Origin: Rhizophagus irregularis
Lineage: Eukaryota > Glomeromycota > Glomeromycetes > Glomerales > Glomeraceae
Length of the DNA: 64,000 bases
NCBI RefSeq assembly: GCF_026210795.1
Contig: NC_089458.1
Span: 1,426,001-1,490,000 of the forward strand
Direction: 5' to 3'
Shown here: positions 1-12,046 of the stretch, piece after piece
Layout: every line of letters begins with the position of its first letter
How positions within the stretch are numbered: position 1 is the stretch's first letter
The notes under the pieces: generated by a model
The model's input: the letters and a program-made list of their open reading frames with translations, nothing else
Told to the model about the DNA's origin: nothing
Database searches by the model: none
Program-made: the position numbers and the translations under genes

Positions 1-345
1 CCGCAAGACTTTTACATATAAAATTTTTATTATCTAATACCAATCTTTCTGTTCATTTATTTAGAAGCTGTTGAATAAATTTAATTGAATTTCTAAGTTC
101 ACTTTCTAATTGTGAATTGTTTTTAGCAACTAAACGAATTTCTTCTAGTATATTTTTTCTAGAAAATAAATCTTCCATTTCACTATTTATCTAATCTCTA
201 AGGAGAACCATACCTTGTAAACCAAAATTTAAAATTGATATTATTTTTTCAGCTGGATTTATTCAACTTTATGCTGGAGTTGTTGTCATTGCTATTGACA
301 TATCAAAATTACCATAAATAAACAAATACAGAAAAAATACTTGAA
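1..345 (-). pseudogene. Decayed coding remnant, coiled-coil-like
   Basis: Read on the minus strand, this stretch keeps a protein-like frame rich in Glu, Leu, Asn and Lys. It includes stretches such as NILEEIRLVAKNNSQLESEL and NPAEKIISILNFGLQGMVLL. The frame is broken by several in-frame stops and has no clear start. The fragment runs off the left edge of the window, so it could be the tail of a gene lying mostly outside. The heptad-like spacing of hydrophobic residues suggests a coiled coil. I do not recognise the family. A chance open stretch is possible but less likely given the amino-acid composition. Confidence 0.3.
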
Positions 346-389
346 CAGATCCATATGTTGCTCTATAAAAAGTATTTATATTTAAAATA

Positions 390-660
390 TAATTAAAAAC
401 TTTTTAAAATATATTTAATTTAAAAATTGTGAAATACTTATAATATACTTAAAATATATTTAAAATTATCTTAAAATATATTTCTAATATATTTAATTTT
501 TGTCCATATACTTAAAATATATTTAAATTATATTTAAATTAAAATTTAAGTATATTATAAGACTATTATAAGTATATTTTTTATGTATCTAAAATATACT
601 TATAATATATTTTAAGATAATTTTAAGTATATTTTAGATATATTAAAAATATATTATAAG
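390..660. repeat. AT-rich palindromic satellite-like tract
   Basis: The motif tatacttaaaatatattta and its reverse complement recur many times, so the tract is self-complementary and could fold into hairpins. A shorter block of the same motif lies at about 1,435-1,490. There is no coding potential. A 67-aa minus-strand reading frame at 738-941 lies beside it and is not supported as a gene. Confidence 0.6.
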
Positions 661-1763
661 TATTTTGCACTTTTTAAATTAATTGGTGATCCATGAGTCA
701 AGTAATGAAAACGATAATAAAATTTAACAGAAATTTATTAATTAAAAGCCGCATTTCTGAATGTGGGGTTGTTTATGAATTTCTCTAGCCAAATGTTTAA
801 ATAATGCCATTTTGCTTTAATGAAATAGTTTTCCACAGGTTTCCCACCAATTTCATGCAAAAAAAACCATAATGTAACATTGGAAAAAAGTTCAATTTCT
901 AAGAGATCTGAGATTCGAAAGATAAAAACTAGTTTTATCATACCATATCACTTGTATAATGAGTGTAAAAAAGTCTTGAATTTTTCGAGTTAGAAGTTAT
1001 TATAGCATAGTTTACTAATAAAATATATCAAAAATAAAGCAATATACATGAAAGTTTGGTGAAATATAAAAAAATTTCCATAATTTGTACTTTTAAAACC
1101 TTAGTTTACCTAATAACATAGTAAATGCTACGTGCTTCCAAGGTAAACTTCATCAAAAAAAAGTTTTACACTTTGTAGCTTTGAAAAATAAAAGTGTGAC
1201 ATTTACTTTATTGTTTGTGTTATTTTTAGTAAACTATACTTATAGTTTTTGTTACATCAGAAATCATTAAAGTCGGCGTAATACGACAAATTAGTATATG
1301 ATTTGCATTAAATTTTATATGTAATTTCTACAGTTGACTTGCAGATCGTCAATTAAGTATATTTTAAATATTTTTTTTTTTTTTTTGAAAACTTTATTAT
1401 AGATGCGATCATGTCCTATTATAATCACGCTTACTAGTATATTTTAAATATATTTTAAATATATTTTAAATATACTTTAAGTATAATACTTTTTATAGGG
1501 TAGAGATTATAAAAGAAAGAAGGTATGATCTATATGGAAATGTAAAGTGTAGGATATATCTTAAAGAAAATAAAGATGATAATCATTTAATTTAATGTCA
1601 GCAACTCAGAGATAGTAAAATCTAAAAATAAGCATGATAAGATATAACTATTTTTTTTTAAAAAAAAAGTTGATATATTACCTATGTGATTATATTGCCT
1701 AAAAATTTGATTAATGTATTTTTAATTAAAGTTCTTTTTAACTAAAAGCTAACTATATGTAAA

Positions 1764-1975
1764 TAAGGTTGCTTGTCTAAACCTTTCCAAAATCTTACAA
1801 TTAGTTTCTTTAAGATTTTACTATAATTTTATTATAGTTTCAGCAAGATTTTAGCAGTTTCAGTATTTACAATAAGTTTATTAGGTTTTGCTTTTCTTCT
1901 AACTTTTTAATAAGATTTTTATATGGTTTTGGCAAAGTTTCACTATTCTAGCATTTTACCAACTTGCCAAAACCC
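1764..1975. mobile_element. Truncated, decayed hAT-type MITE (copy of 62,040-62,283)
   Basis: This copy begins with taaggttgcttgtctaaacc and stays alignable by eye with the intact element at 62,040-62,283 until its right end, where the terminal repeat is missing. Where the 62-kb copy has TTTCGGCAG, this one mostly has TTTCAGCA or TTTTAGCA, that is C-to-T and G-to-A changes concentrated at CpG. It is therefore the older or more mutated copy. Confidence 0.7.
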
Positions 1976-4277
1976 TCTTATATATAAATACTGTTAGGTG
2001 TAGAATATTTAATTAAGTCTTTATTATAAAATATAGAAATATTCATTATAAATATAATAAGAAAAACTATATTGTTATATAATAATAAATAATTGTATTT
2101 ATATAATGTAAAACATAAGTTATACAAAATATCTTTGTTATATTAAAAAAAAGTTATTATAAAAGAAAATTTATTATTAAAAGGATTAATTTTTATATAC
2201 AGTTTATAAAATTTATTTCATTAAATAATATACATCATTTAATTAGTAAAATTCAGTATAATGAAATTTTTTTTATATTAAAATCTGTATCATACTAAAG
2301 ATCTATTATATTATAAAATTCATTATATCAAAATTCATTATAAGAAGAATTAACTTTATTAAAATTAATTTATTTTTCAAATGTAATGTAATTAATAAAG
2401 TAAAATTTATATTTTTTATATTTTTTTATATTATATAATTTTAAAATTTATATTAAAATATACAAATATTAAATTGTAAATATTCTTAAAATCTTAAAAT
2501 AATTGAAATGATTTAGAACAGTTTTTATTTTTTGCAAAAGTACTTCAATGTTTATTGTATAGAGAATGTTGTCGTATTAGGCAAATGTGCTTCACGTCTT
2601 CACGTGCCGCGGCCGACATCAGAAAATTACCGTGCCAACTGCGACTGTATTTCCTGAATTTGAATCAGGATTTGACCTTTCTCTTTCTGGTAAAGATATT
2701 TAGTAATATCTTTCTGGTTACAAGCTTCGCCATCCACTAATTCTTTTTATCATCAATACCATGGCATCTGTTTTGGCTTTTCTTACTTATGCCTAACAAC
2801 ATCGCCGGATTCGTAATCAAAGTTTAAAATTGTTCCGATGACTACTTTCGATTCTTTAATGGATTCACTTCATTGTTTATCTGAATTAGCAGCATCTTTG
2901 GCAATTTAGTACTATCATAAGAATAGGTTGTGATCGAAATCTTCCTCATTTTTTTTTTTCATCAGTTTCATTTATCCCATTATTTTTTACTGTTGTCAAT
3001 ATAAGTTTTAATTTTAGTGTGAGAATTTACAAATATAGGTTTTTTCCACTATCGAATTTTAAATCTTGGTTCTAAGGCATCCATTTTAAAACAAAGCATT
3101 CCGTAAGTCCTCAATTTTAAATTTGACACTTTGTTTGTCTACATAATTTCCGGATCAGTTGATTTTAAAGCATTTATTACTTAATTTTATCTAATTTTTT
3201 AAAATATTCTTAAAAGGAAGAAAATACTTCTGATTTATAATTTTCTTAACTCCTTCTACCAACAGAATTCACACCTGTTTCCAGGTCCTCATAATTTCCC
3301 ATAAATTGTTCTAATTTGTCGTTTAAAAGAATTAATTCACCTTTAGCTTTAATCCTTCACTTCAAATTTATCTCTCTCATTTGTCTGATCCATTTGTATT
3401 ATCTTCTTTCATTATAACTACCCAGCCTCTTTGTCTCCTAATCATTACTGAAATACCATATTAAGCATATATTTCTAATAAAATTGCCATTGAAAACGCT
3501 GCTAAAGTTGTAATATGTTTTTGATTAAACTTTATCATATCCTTGAAAAATTCGAATTTTATTTCGTAAAAGATTCTCAAATCAAGTTACTTAGTTTTTG
3601 TGATAAACTGTGCAATGAATGTAAGTAACGATCTTTATATATATTCAGATGGATCATTCCAAATTCTACTATTGATATTTCACAAGAAACTATGTAAATC
3701 AAAGAATTTGAATTATTTTAATTACTCTAAAACGACATCCAGCTTTTATGGCCCATATTTAAGCAACTTTATCACCACTTCATTTTTATGGCTATTTATA
3801 TGAAAGATTTGACCCTCACTTTTTTATAAATAAATAAAATATTATAATTGCAAACCAAAACCTTGTTTACATTAAGATCTTCATCTTTTCTCTGTTCAAA
3901 ATAAACTTAAATCCTCAATTAGAAATCAGACTTATGTGGTTTAATGAAAATTTTATTGGACATCTAAATTTAAAATCAATTAAATGCAAGTCATCCGAAA
4001 TATTTGTCATTCATTTTCTTATATTATTTATGACTATTATCTAGAAATTTTTCATTGAAAATTATAACTAAACAAAATGCCCAAATGGATGATAAAAGTA
4101 ACAAAACACTTTAAAGCTAGCAAGAAGGAAAATTGAAAATATAAACAATAAACGAAATTTGTTTCAAATGGTCGAAATGAGTAGTTTTTGTTTCAATTTT
4201 TCTTGTGTAACAAAAAAATGAATACAAGTGAGATTGAAAAAGATCTAGTTTTTATCGTTAGATCACATGTAAAGGGT
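1976..4277. other. Gene-free AT-rich stretch with decayed coding traces
   Basis: No gene model can be closed here. Between about 2,560 and 2,960 the base composition is closer to coding DNA, and the minus strand reads short peptide runs such as ESIKESKVVIGTILNFDYES between stops. At 3,600-3,800 the plus strand reads LYIYSDGSF, which loosely recalls an RNase H strand but has no supporting context. I treat all of this as remnants of dead genes or transposons. Confidence 0.35.
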
Positions 4278-4934
4278 TCACATATAGCTAATTTGACCAC
4301 CTAAAGGAAAGAAAAAAGAATATTTCATTCAATATTAATTAAAAATAAAAAGAACAAATGAAAGAATTGAATCTTTTATTAACCTATTTGTTCCACCATT
4401 ACGTCAATTGCATCTCCATCTTCCATTTCAAGCTGTTGTTATTAAAAGAATTAATCAAAAAAAAAAGAAATATAAAGTGATAGAAATAAGACAAATTGAG
4501 TGATTTAAATTTACCTCTGCAGGTGTGTTGTGGCTTTGTACACGTTCACCATCATAAAGGAACCGGAGTGAATTTAACGACTTTCCTTGTCTTTCACAAT
4601 AAGCATCCATTAATTTTTTCAGTTGTGTTGTCCGCTTGATTTTGAAAAACACTTCATTGTGATCCTAAGAACGCAAACATAAATAAAATTAATTACCTAA
4701 CGCGTCCTTTCAAATTCGTTGTAAAAGTTTTAATTAATAAAGTTTTATCAAACGCGCATTTATTTGTATTAGTTCTCCATTAAAGAACGCCCACAGTTTC
4801 TAGACGCGCAATATTTTCTCCGCTTTTTTGCTCAAATAAAGCATAAAACTTACGTTTCCAACCACTTTCAAATTAATGTGTTCATCTTTCTTTTCGTCTC
4901 CAGCAGGTGGTGTGGGATTTGGTTGTTCAGACAT
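4278..4934 (-). CDS. SMT3: SUMO (small ubiquitin-like modifier) precursor
   Basis: The protein is attached covalently to lysines of target proteins, mostly nuclear, after its C-terminal tail is removed to expose Gly-Gly. There are four exons on the minus strand: 4934-4854, 4664-4515, 4432-4384 and 4300-4278, coding 100 aa. Residues 1-18 are a flexible polar lead, and the ubiquitin fold follows. SUMO hallmarks are HINLKVVG, EVFFKIKRTTQLKKLMDAY, SLRFLYDGERV and LEMEDGDAIDVMVEQIGG. Gly-94 and Gly-95 form the di-glycine, followed by a five-residue tail (QISYM) that a SUMO protease would remove. The second glycine and the tail lie in a 23-nt last exon. If intron 3 is retained, translation stops directly after the first glycine. 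The gene is divergent from the 614-aa gene at 5515. Confidence 0.95.
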
Positions 4935-5514
4935 TGTAGAAATTATAATATAGAGTCTTCTGAATTTTCTTCAGATCTTTTCAGAAAAGCAAGTTATGGG
5001 TTTTTTGAACTTTAAAATTATGAATTATTTTCTTTTATTTGAATAACGTGACAGAGAGCACTGGTCAATAAAAGTGTGATTATAAATGAAGCCGTCTTCC
5101 TTCTTATATGAAGTTTGGCAACTGCGGCAAATGTGGCTTGCGTAACGTAATTTCGGAATTGATGCTATGACATTCCCCGCATAAATTTCCGGTAATTTGA
5201 AAAATTGAAATCTTATAATCTTATAAAGCGCAAGCAGGACATCAATATTACCCAAAAATTACGTAAAAATATTTCTATATAAAGTCATGGATCCAAAAAT
5301 ATTTTCTCTGACTCGATAGTCATGGTCCTGTCGCTTTCCACTCCACCATCTGTGCCGCGTACTTCGTATCCAAAACTTTACTTAAAAGCAAGCAAAAAAC
5401 TTCTCCAGCCTCAATTTCTTTTACTCATCTTTGCCGTTAGCATCGGCTTGTTTGTTACTTGTGTTGTCTTAGTTGATTTTCAAGACGACGACGATATATT
5501 TTTGGAAGACGAAG
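4935..5514. promoter_or_regulatory. Intergenic region between divergent SUMO and 614-aa genes
   Basis: These 580 bp lie between two divergent start codons and must hold both promoters. A 68-codon plus-strand reading frame (5322-5528) with a hydrophobic stretch overlaps the chosen start of the 614-aa gene in another frame. It could be an upstream ORF of that transcript. No conserved binding site was recognised. Confidence 0.4.
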
Positions 5515-7781
5515 ATGGCGATGACTAAAAAACCCTTTGTTGATTCTGATTCTATTAAAGTTGCAAACCCTGTGGTACAAATCTCTACAATGAAGTTTGA
5601 AAAGGAAAACACGGTTTTAACACTTACTTTCAAAAAAATTTGGGAGAATGCCATAAACACCTTGCTTACTGCGCTCGGTATAATTTTCAGTTATTCGTTT
5701 CATTATTCCTTATACGTAATATCTGACACATTTTTTTTTTTAACAAATTAGAGAATATTTTATTAGATGAGAGCGGAATGCCTTTAAAGTTGAGTAGCAC
5801 TGAAGTGGACGAGAATGCCGAGAGAAGAACAAACTGTATGTAAATTTGCCATTCATTCCTTTAGCATATAAAATATTCAATTCTCTTTTAATGTCTTAAT
5901 TTTGACAGTAAATTCAATGCCGGTAGAGAACTTCGAAATTCCTTATGGTAACTTGTCACCTCTTAAACGAAAACGTGAGGAGGATAATCAACGTAAAATC
6001 AAAGCACAAAAGATTTCAAATTCTTTATCTTCGAAACTAGCTAGATGTCTTTCCTTTGCAGAAGATGAATTGAATGATGGAGAATCATCAAACACGCAGC
6101 AAAGTTCTTTAGACTTTACATTTGTCCCGTCAATAAATTCATCAAGCTTATCTAATCGTAATTACAAACATTGTTCTCGTCGAATTTTTGGTGGCAAGTG
6201 CATTAAACAATCGGCTATAACTAGCTGCAGCACTTCTGATATGGAAATAACCGATAATTTCATGAGTGATTTATCAGGCGGGAGAGATAAATTAGTTCAT
6301 GAGCCTGCTAGGATGCAAATGTTGCGTCGTATATTATCACATTCTAGTAATGAAAATTATTGGGATGTTTCAATGACTGATTGGATTAAATTACAAGCTC
6401 AGAAAAAGAATATTCCATTGATGGATTTTCAAACCCAATTTCAAGAGAGATGCCATGATGTGGAAACATCTCTCAATATACTTCATAATTCGATTCCAAA
6501 CAATTATAATGATATCCAAGTTTTAATTGACAGATTCTTGTTGAATGCTGATTGGCTAAGGTGTGATTATTGCAAACCATTTATAGTAAGTCAGCTAAAC
6601 TCAAATGATTCATAGTTATTAAATGAATTAATACAGACAGATCATTTTAGTCGAAATTGTTGATCTTATAATAAACAAAATCTGATAATATATTTTTTTA
6701 ATAGCAAATCTTTCCACAATGGCAAACTTTGGAAAGGAATTTAGAAAATATTGTTCAATATGTTGAGATAATTGAAGATATGAAAGCTACTGTGAATTCT
6801 GAATACCCTAAAAGTGAGAACATTGGTTCAGATTTGAAACGAATTCAAGAAGTTTTGGAATTTAAGAAATCTTTATATGGAGAGATTTTACAACAATCTG
6901 GGTTAGCATGGAAAGTCTTCGGATTTCCAATAGAAGAGACTTGGATTTATGCGATTAAACAATGGTTATTCGGGTTAGCTTTTCATTGTTCAGCGATGAT
7001 GAATAATGAATTAAACAAGTATGATCAATTATTTTCTGTGGATGACACGAAAATTGCCGAGGTATTCAAGTTAATAATAATTCCAAAAATGTATTTATAA
7101 ATCGCACGTACTTACACTACTTATATTTATATTAAATTAAACAAAAAGCTCATGGACAATGTAAGGATGTGTATAAAAATCACAAGTCAAATAATTCAAT
7201 TAATAGGAAGTCCTAACAACAAACTCACTTTATCCAGTATTGTTCTTGCGACTTCATATATTAATTGGGGTTTATCACAAATTGACAAAATAGAAAATAA
7301 AGCGCGAAGTGCTGAAGTTAGATTGATGCATATTTGTGATAATATTAATCATATTTTACACCATTTGCGTATTATACAAGATGTTGATGGACAAGATTCT
7401 TATATGGTGTATAATCACGGTGATAATCAAGGATTATTCTCTCAATTTGAATTACAACAAAATTTAAAGATTACTGAAAATTTTTCTGGGAGTTTAGTTG
7501 AAGCAGGATTAAGATTATGTGAACATATCACTAAACCAAAAATTAATAGTGTTACTGGTCCTGCTAACTTTTTATATATGTATTCTGAATTTGTGGTGAA
7601 GTTTGTTAATAGGGTAAGATATTTATTTTGCAATAACATTATAAAATGATGAATTATTTATTTATGCAAATTATCTCTCCAGGTAATTGAATATTCTGGG
7701 ATGGAACAGCTTGTAGAACAAAGAATGCGTCCTTTAATTAAAAGTTTAAGGAACATGGAAGCCGCTCTACCAGCTGTTTAA
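5515..7781 (+). CDS. Unrecognised 614-aa helical protein
   Basis: The six-exon model is 5515-5677, 5752-5835, 5909-6585, 6705-7061, 7149-7613 and 7683-7781; all phases agree and it ends at TAA 7779-7781. I start at the ATG at 5515; the ATG at 5521 is equally possible. Residues 1-170 are polar, Ser-rich and probably disordered, with a basic KRKREEDNQRK patch that could be a nuclear localisation signal. The rest, about 440 residues, is mainly amphipathic helix with conserved-looking aromatic positions (WDVSMTDWIKLQ, WKVFGFPIEETW, GPANFLYMYSEFVVKFVNRV). This helical part faintly recalls the N-terminal region of SSK2/MAP3K4 kinases, but there is no kinase domain. I assign no function. The two introns ending in acaaaaag-type acceptors here and in the next gene are less certain than the others. 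Confidence 0.75.
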
Positions 7782-8515
7782 ACGGAGAATGGTTAAGTTA
7801 GGTATAAGAATATTAGAATCTAGAAAGAATTTGTTACAGTATAATCTGATTTTTACTATGCTAAAATAAAATAGAAAATTTACCTTATATGTAATAATAT
7901 TAAATTCGCAAGCATACTTTAACATCGTTACACTGCATGTTTGTTTTAAAGATTTGCTTCTCATTATTAGAATTACTAAATGAGTTGTGGTACGAAAAAT
8001 CCAGTAGGAGTTATTTGTGTAACTGACCTACTTACTGCGGACAACAATAATATTAAGAAATGATAAGAGCTATTTTGTTAAGCAAGTACAAATATTAACT
8101 GTTAATAATTAAAATTGTTGAACTTTAATAGTATCCTCAAATATTATATTTATAGCAGTGGTTTCTAAACAAATAGTGTAAGGATAAGTGCTATCTTTCA
8201 ATTTATTTAATCTATTAAAATTTTCGCATCACAAATACTCCTATTCAAACAAGATAAGATCAATAAGATTGATTCATTACGGTTTAATTCGTCCTGGCTC
8301 ATACATCAATATAAACTACCATTCAATTGAAAATTTATGATCCATATATAAATCTAAACATCATATGAAAATAATAAATATTAACAAATTTGTGAGAGTT
8401 TCTCTAGTCAACGCTATTGGCTAAATTTTTGTACAACAAAACAATAATTTTAATTCGATTTTGTTTAAACTCTTTGCTAATTTCTTATCAAACTACTTTT
8501 ATTCATTTTATAAAA
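7782..8515. other. Intergenic region, no feature seen
   Basis: These 734 bp separate two co-directional genes and should hold the 3' end of the 614-aa gene and the promoter of the POLE3-like gene. I see AT-rich sequence without repeats or coding signal. Confidence 0.4.
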
Positions 8516-9662
8516 ATGATAAGTTCGGAAGAGGATTTTAGTTCAGAAGGTGAAGTTGACTATGATAAAGTAGTAAAAGAGATAGAAGATTTGGATATGC
8601 CAAATTCAATAATAACAAAACTTATAAATAACGCTGTAAGTTAAATAGTTTTTTTCACGCGTATTTATTTATATAACCTTAAGATAGATACATTCTGTAT
8701 TAACAAAAAAGCTAGGTAATAACACAATACAAGATGATGCGAAACTAGCTGTGATAAGATCAACGACTGTATTTATTAGTCATATTACCTCTGTGTATCC
8801 CTTTTTTCATGTTTTCGTATTTTTACCATCATTTATATAAAAATCGGTTCCTTAATTCAATTAACTAACAGCGCTAATCGCATGGCAAAAAGTAAAAACC
8901 GTAAAAACATACAACCTGGGGACGTATTTAAAGCTCTAGAGGATGGTGATTTTGAAGAGTTTTTACCGAGATTAAAAGAAGAATTGAGTTGTACGTACGT
9001 TCACGAAACCTTTACCTTCTTGTTTCGTTCTGTAAAAAAAAAAAATTATTTTAGTACGAACTGTTTTCTAAATTGATTTTTTTCTCTAGTGTTCCAAGCT
9101 GGACAAAGAAACAAAAAATTTGATAAAGTAATACAATCAGTTGATGAAGAATTATCAGGACCAACTTCATCCGCAGTTGTCAATTCTTCACCCGGAAATG
9201 GAATTATTGTTGAAATACCATCACATAATGGTATTATGAACGATATATCACATAGTGATAACGATGAAATTGAGACTGATATTAATAGTGAGGGAATCGG
9301 ATCTAGAGGAAAACGAAAACATTCTAAACGTTCCAAAATATTTAGAGAGGTTGTTTCTGTTAATATAGAAAATAATAGGAGTAATATTTTATCACAAAGC
9401 GATACAAATATAAATGGACAACAGAAACAGGAAAGTGATGAAACTACACAAAAGAACAACAATATAAAAAAAAAAGATTTGTTAGATGATGGTAGTGATT
9501 TGACAAGTAATATAGATTCAAGTAATGATGAAGGGACAAATGAAGCCGAGTAAGTAATTCATAACAACTTAATTAATGAATAACATCTGTTCTTCTTATG
9601 TCCTATATACTGTATAATACTATATTTATAGAAGAAACCGGAGAAGTACAAAAGAGACTTGA
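8516..9662 (+). CDS. DPB4: DNA polymerase epsilon subunit 3 / Dpb4-like histone-fold protein
   Basis: This is a small accessory subunit of the leading-strand DNA polymerase epsilon. In other organisms it pairs with a second histone-fold protein and also serves CHRAC-type chromatin remodellers. There are five exons: 8516-8635, 8712-8794, 8872-8990, 9090-9549 and 9632-9662, giving 270 aa. The histone fold spans about residues 27-108: LDMPNSIITKLINNA, the helix with QDDAKLAVIRSTTVFISHIT, then GDVFKALEDGDFEEFLPRLK. This order and the LDMP start match POLE3/Dpb4 rather than CENP or NF-Y proteins. The remaining 160 residues are a Ser/Asp/Glu-rich disordered tail with a basic patch (RGKRKHSKRSK). 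That makes the protein longer than the human one (147 aa), though fungal Dpb4 proteins also carry acidic tails. An ACGCGT box lies in intron 1 (8657-8662). Confidence 0.85.
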
Positions 9663-11204
9663 ATAAGTCCGTAAAGTGAAGACTACATTTTGTGTTTCTT
9701 AACTACGTAAATTTATTTGTTACTATTTAATCAACTTAATAATGTTGTCCTCCTTTAACGCGGATATATCATAAACTTGTACTAAGATAGGTAAAGGAAT
9801 GGAATAAAAAGTATTGAATTAGACTCATCCCTTTAACATTTTTGCGTCAGAAAAAATTTGATAGAAGCATTAATGGTATTTGACGTTGCTCATTTGCAAT
9901 TTAAGAATAAAAAAATATAAATTGACAAGTAACATAAAATAAATCGTAAAAGCGTGGGTATCACTTCCTCGCGAGGTAAGAATCCAGGATCGAAAATAAT
10001 TTACAATAAAAAAATCATCACGTCAGCTAATCTATTCACAGATTAAACGATTATTGTCCTCTCAGTTCCAAGTATCACTGGACACGATGACTAATACGGT
10101 GTATATACTTCCAAGAAAGTAAGTGTCAAACAATGCTCTTATTACTTGCACTCGATATTGAGAATAATAATAAATATAGAAAAGTTTAATTATAAGGATA
10201 TTTTCCAAAATTTATCATTATAGGAAATGATTTCGCCGATTTCGTCTAAATAACTTGTCTAATTGTATTGCCTTCGGAAATGAATTAATGCAAATGATCG
10301 AGGTCCTTAATAACACTACCCAGATCCAATTTGAAGGTAGGGACTTGTTTTTTAACTAAAAGGATATCACTATAGATCCGTTTATGAAGCGGATTCCTTT
10401 TCTGCTAGAATTATATTATATCTAGGTAATTTATGGAATTTTGATCAAAAACAATTAGTTTAATTGTAAGTATACAAGTTAATATTCAGATAATACTTAT
10501 ATTATGATGATTGTGAACCTCAAACTTCTATGATATAAATAATTATGAAAATATATTTTCTTATTATCTGAATTATTTGTTTATTAATTGTAATGCAGTT
10601 TATTTATTTATTATTTATTATTTTCTAATTAAAATTTTTAATTTTATATAATTTAATTAGATTTTAAAAATAAAATTACTAGTTTGAAATTTGAATTTTA
10701 AATAAATAATATTTATAGAATATTCAATACTATATTTAGAATTTGGTTTTTTTATTTATATCTTTAAATAAACTTATAATACAAATATAATTATATTTAC
10801 ATTTCTTTTATAAAAAAAATATATTATTAATAAAATTATATGAGATATAGAGTTTTGCTAACTTGCTTTTTAGATTAAATAATCTAAATTAAAAATAAAA
10901 AAATTATTTGTGCTATTATTCATTTCACTTTATACAGATTTTATTTATTTAGATATTATAAAGTATAATAATTAAGTTTTTTTATATTTTTTATAACATT
11001 TCTTATATTTTTGATTGTAATCATTTCTTTTTATAAAATTATATAATTACATAAAATTTACTAGTAAGTTAAATTATTTAGGTATATATATATACTATTC
11101 AAATTATTTTAGAATACTGTAATTATAATTTGAAATGCCAATCAAGTTAGTTAAAATATATTTATATATAATTATTTTACTTATTTTTATAAAAAGTTTA
11201 AAAT
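9663..11204. other. Gene-poor AT-rich region
   Basis: No supported gene. Around 10,087-10,450 the composition is gene-like, with a short ATG frame (MTNTVYILPRK) followed by GTAAGT and a later frame containing NLSNCIAFGNELMQMIEVLN. A TGA lies at the start of the second frame and I could not join the parts in phase. From 10,500 on the sequence is over 80 percent AT by eye and featureless. Confidence 0.35.
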
Positions 11205-11206
11205 TT

Positions 11207-11452
11207 GAAGAACATACCAGAACCCTGCTTACTTCTAATAGAGGTCTTTGGGAAAAATTCAAATTTACTAATAATTTTACCAGCGAATCTATTGGTTAAT
11301 TGATCTAAAAAGGAAATTATAACAATTAGTATAATATTTTCTTTTTTAAGTATAATTTATCTATATATAATAGGATCTTCAAAAATTCTCAATTATAAAT
11401 TTTACCTTAGATTTCCGATAACCTATCTTATAAGTAATTGGAATCCTAATGC
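11207..11452. mobile_element. MITE, copy of 14,228-14,472 in opposite orientation
   Basis: The left end agaaccctgcttacttcta and the right end (reverse complement aggattccaattacttataa) form imperfect terminal inverted repeats. The whole element matches the 14.23-14.47 kb element read on the other strand. It has no coding capacity. Confidence 0.55.
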
Positions 11453-11900
11453 ATCCCTTTTTTTGGAAATTTTTAAATAGTAAATTTGTTAATCATTTAT
11501 AATTACGTTATAATCAGCAAATTTAATATTTAATAATTTTCAAAAAGGAGGAGTGTGTTGCAATGCATTTGCATAAAATTATTATTTCCTTTTATAAAAA
11601 TTAAAATTATTTTACTAAATTTTAAATTATTAAATTATTAAAATATTAAAACTACTAATCTTAAATTTCAATTATTTTCTTTTTAAATATTTAGAATTAT
11701 ATTTATATATATACTATATAAGGATACTTATATTTGGATAAATTTATATATTTGGTATATTGTATTAGCCAAAATTATTATAGTGTTGATCAAAAGTACT
11801 TATTTTTAAATAATATAAAAATCTGAGATACTTATATTTGGAACTTTACAGTAATATATTTTTTATTTTTTAAATAAGTATTATTAAATTAATAAAAAGT

Positions 11901-12046
11901 TTTTTACTTCAATTACTGGAAATAATTATTACTTTGGTCAGAATTATCAATTTTTACGGTACTATATTTTTTTAATGTTAGTCAATCGTTATTATTTTAA
12001 TTATCAGTAATTATCACTTTATCACTCTAGTAATAGTTAGAAAATT
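11901..12046. repeat. Dispersed repeat, decayed copy of 20,258-20,404
   Basis: About 145 bp align by eye with the element at 20.26 kb, sharing gaattatcaatttttac and gatagttagaaaa-type blocks. Nearly all differences are C-to-T or G-to-A in this copy. The copy at 20 kb shows imperfect terminal inverted repeats, so the family is probably a MITE. Confidence 0.6.

Noticed and set aside
738-941. 67-codon minus-strand frame
   Set aside because: No recognisable domain, no splice partners, in a repeat-rich region; too short to support.
3600-3803. RNase H-like IYSDGSF in a 67-codon frame
   Set aside because: Only one short match; the following residues do not fit RNase H and no LINE reverse transcriptase is nearby.
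5322-5528. 68-codon frame with a hydrophobic stretch as a membrane protein gene
   Set aside because: It overlaps the start of the 614-aa gene and ends just after it; more likely leader sequence or an upstream ORF.
9046-9462. 138-codon minus-strand frame
   Set aside because: Antisense of the acidic tail of the POLE3-like gene; hydrophobic only because Asp/Glu/Ser codons are read backwards.
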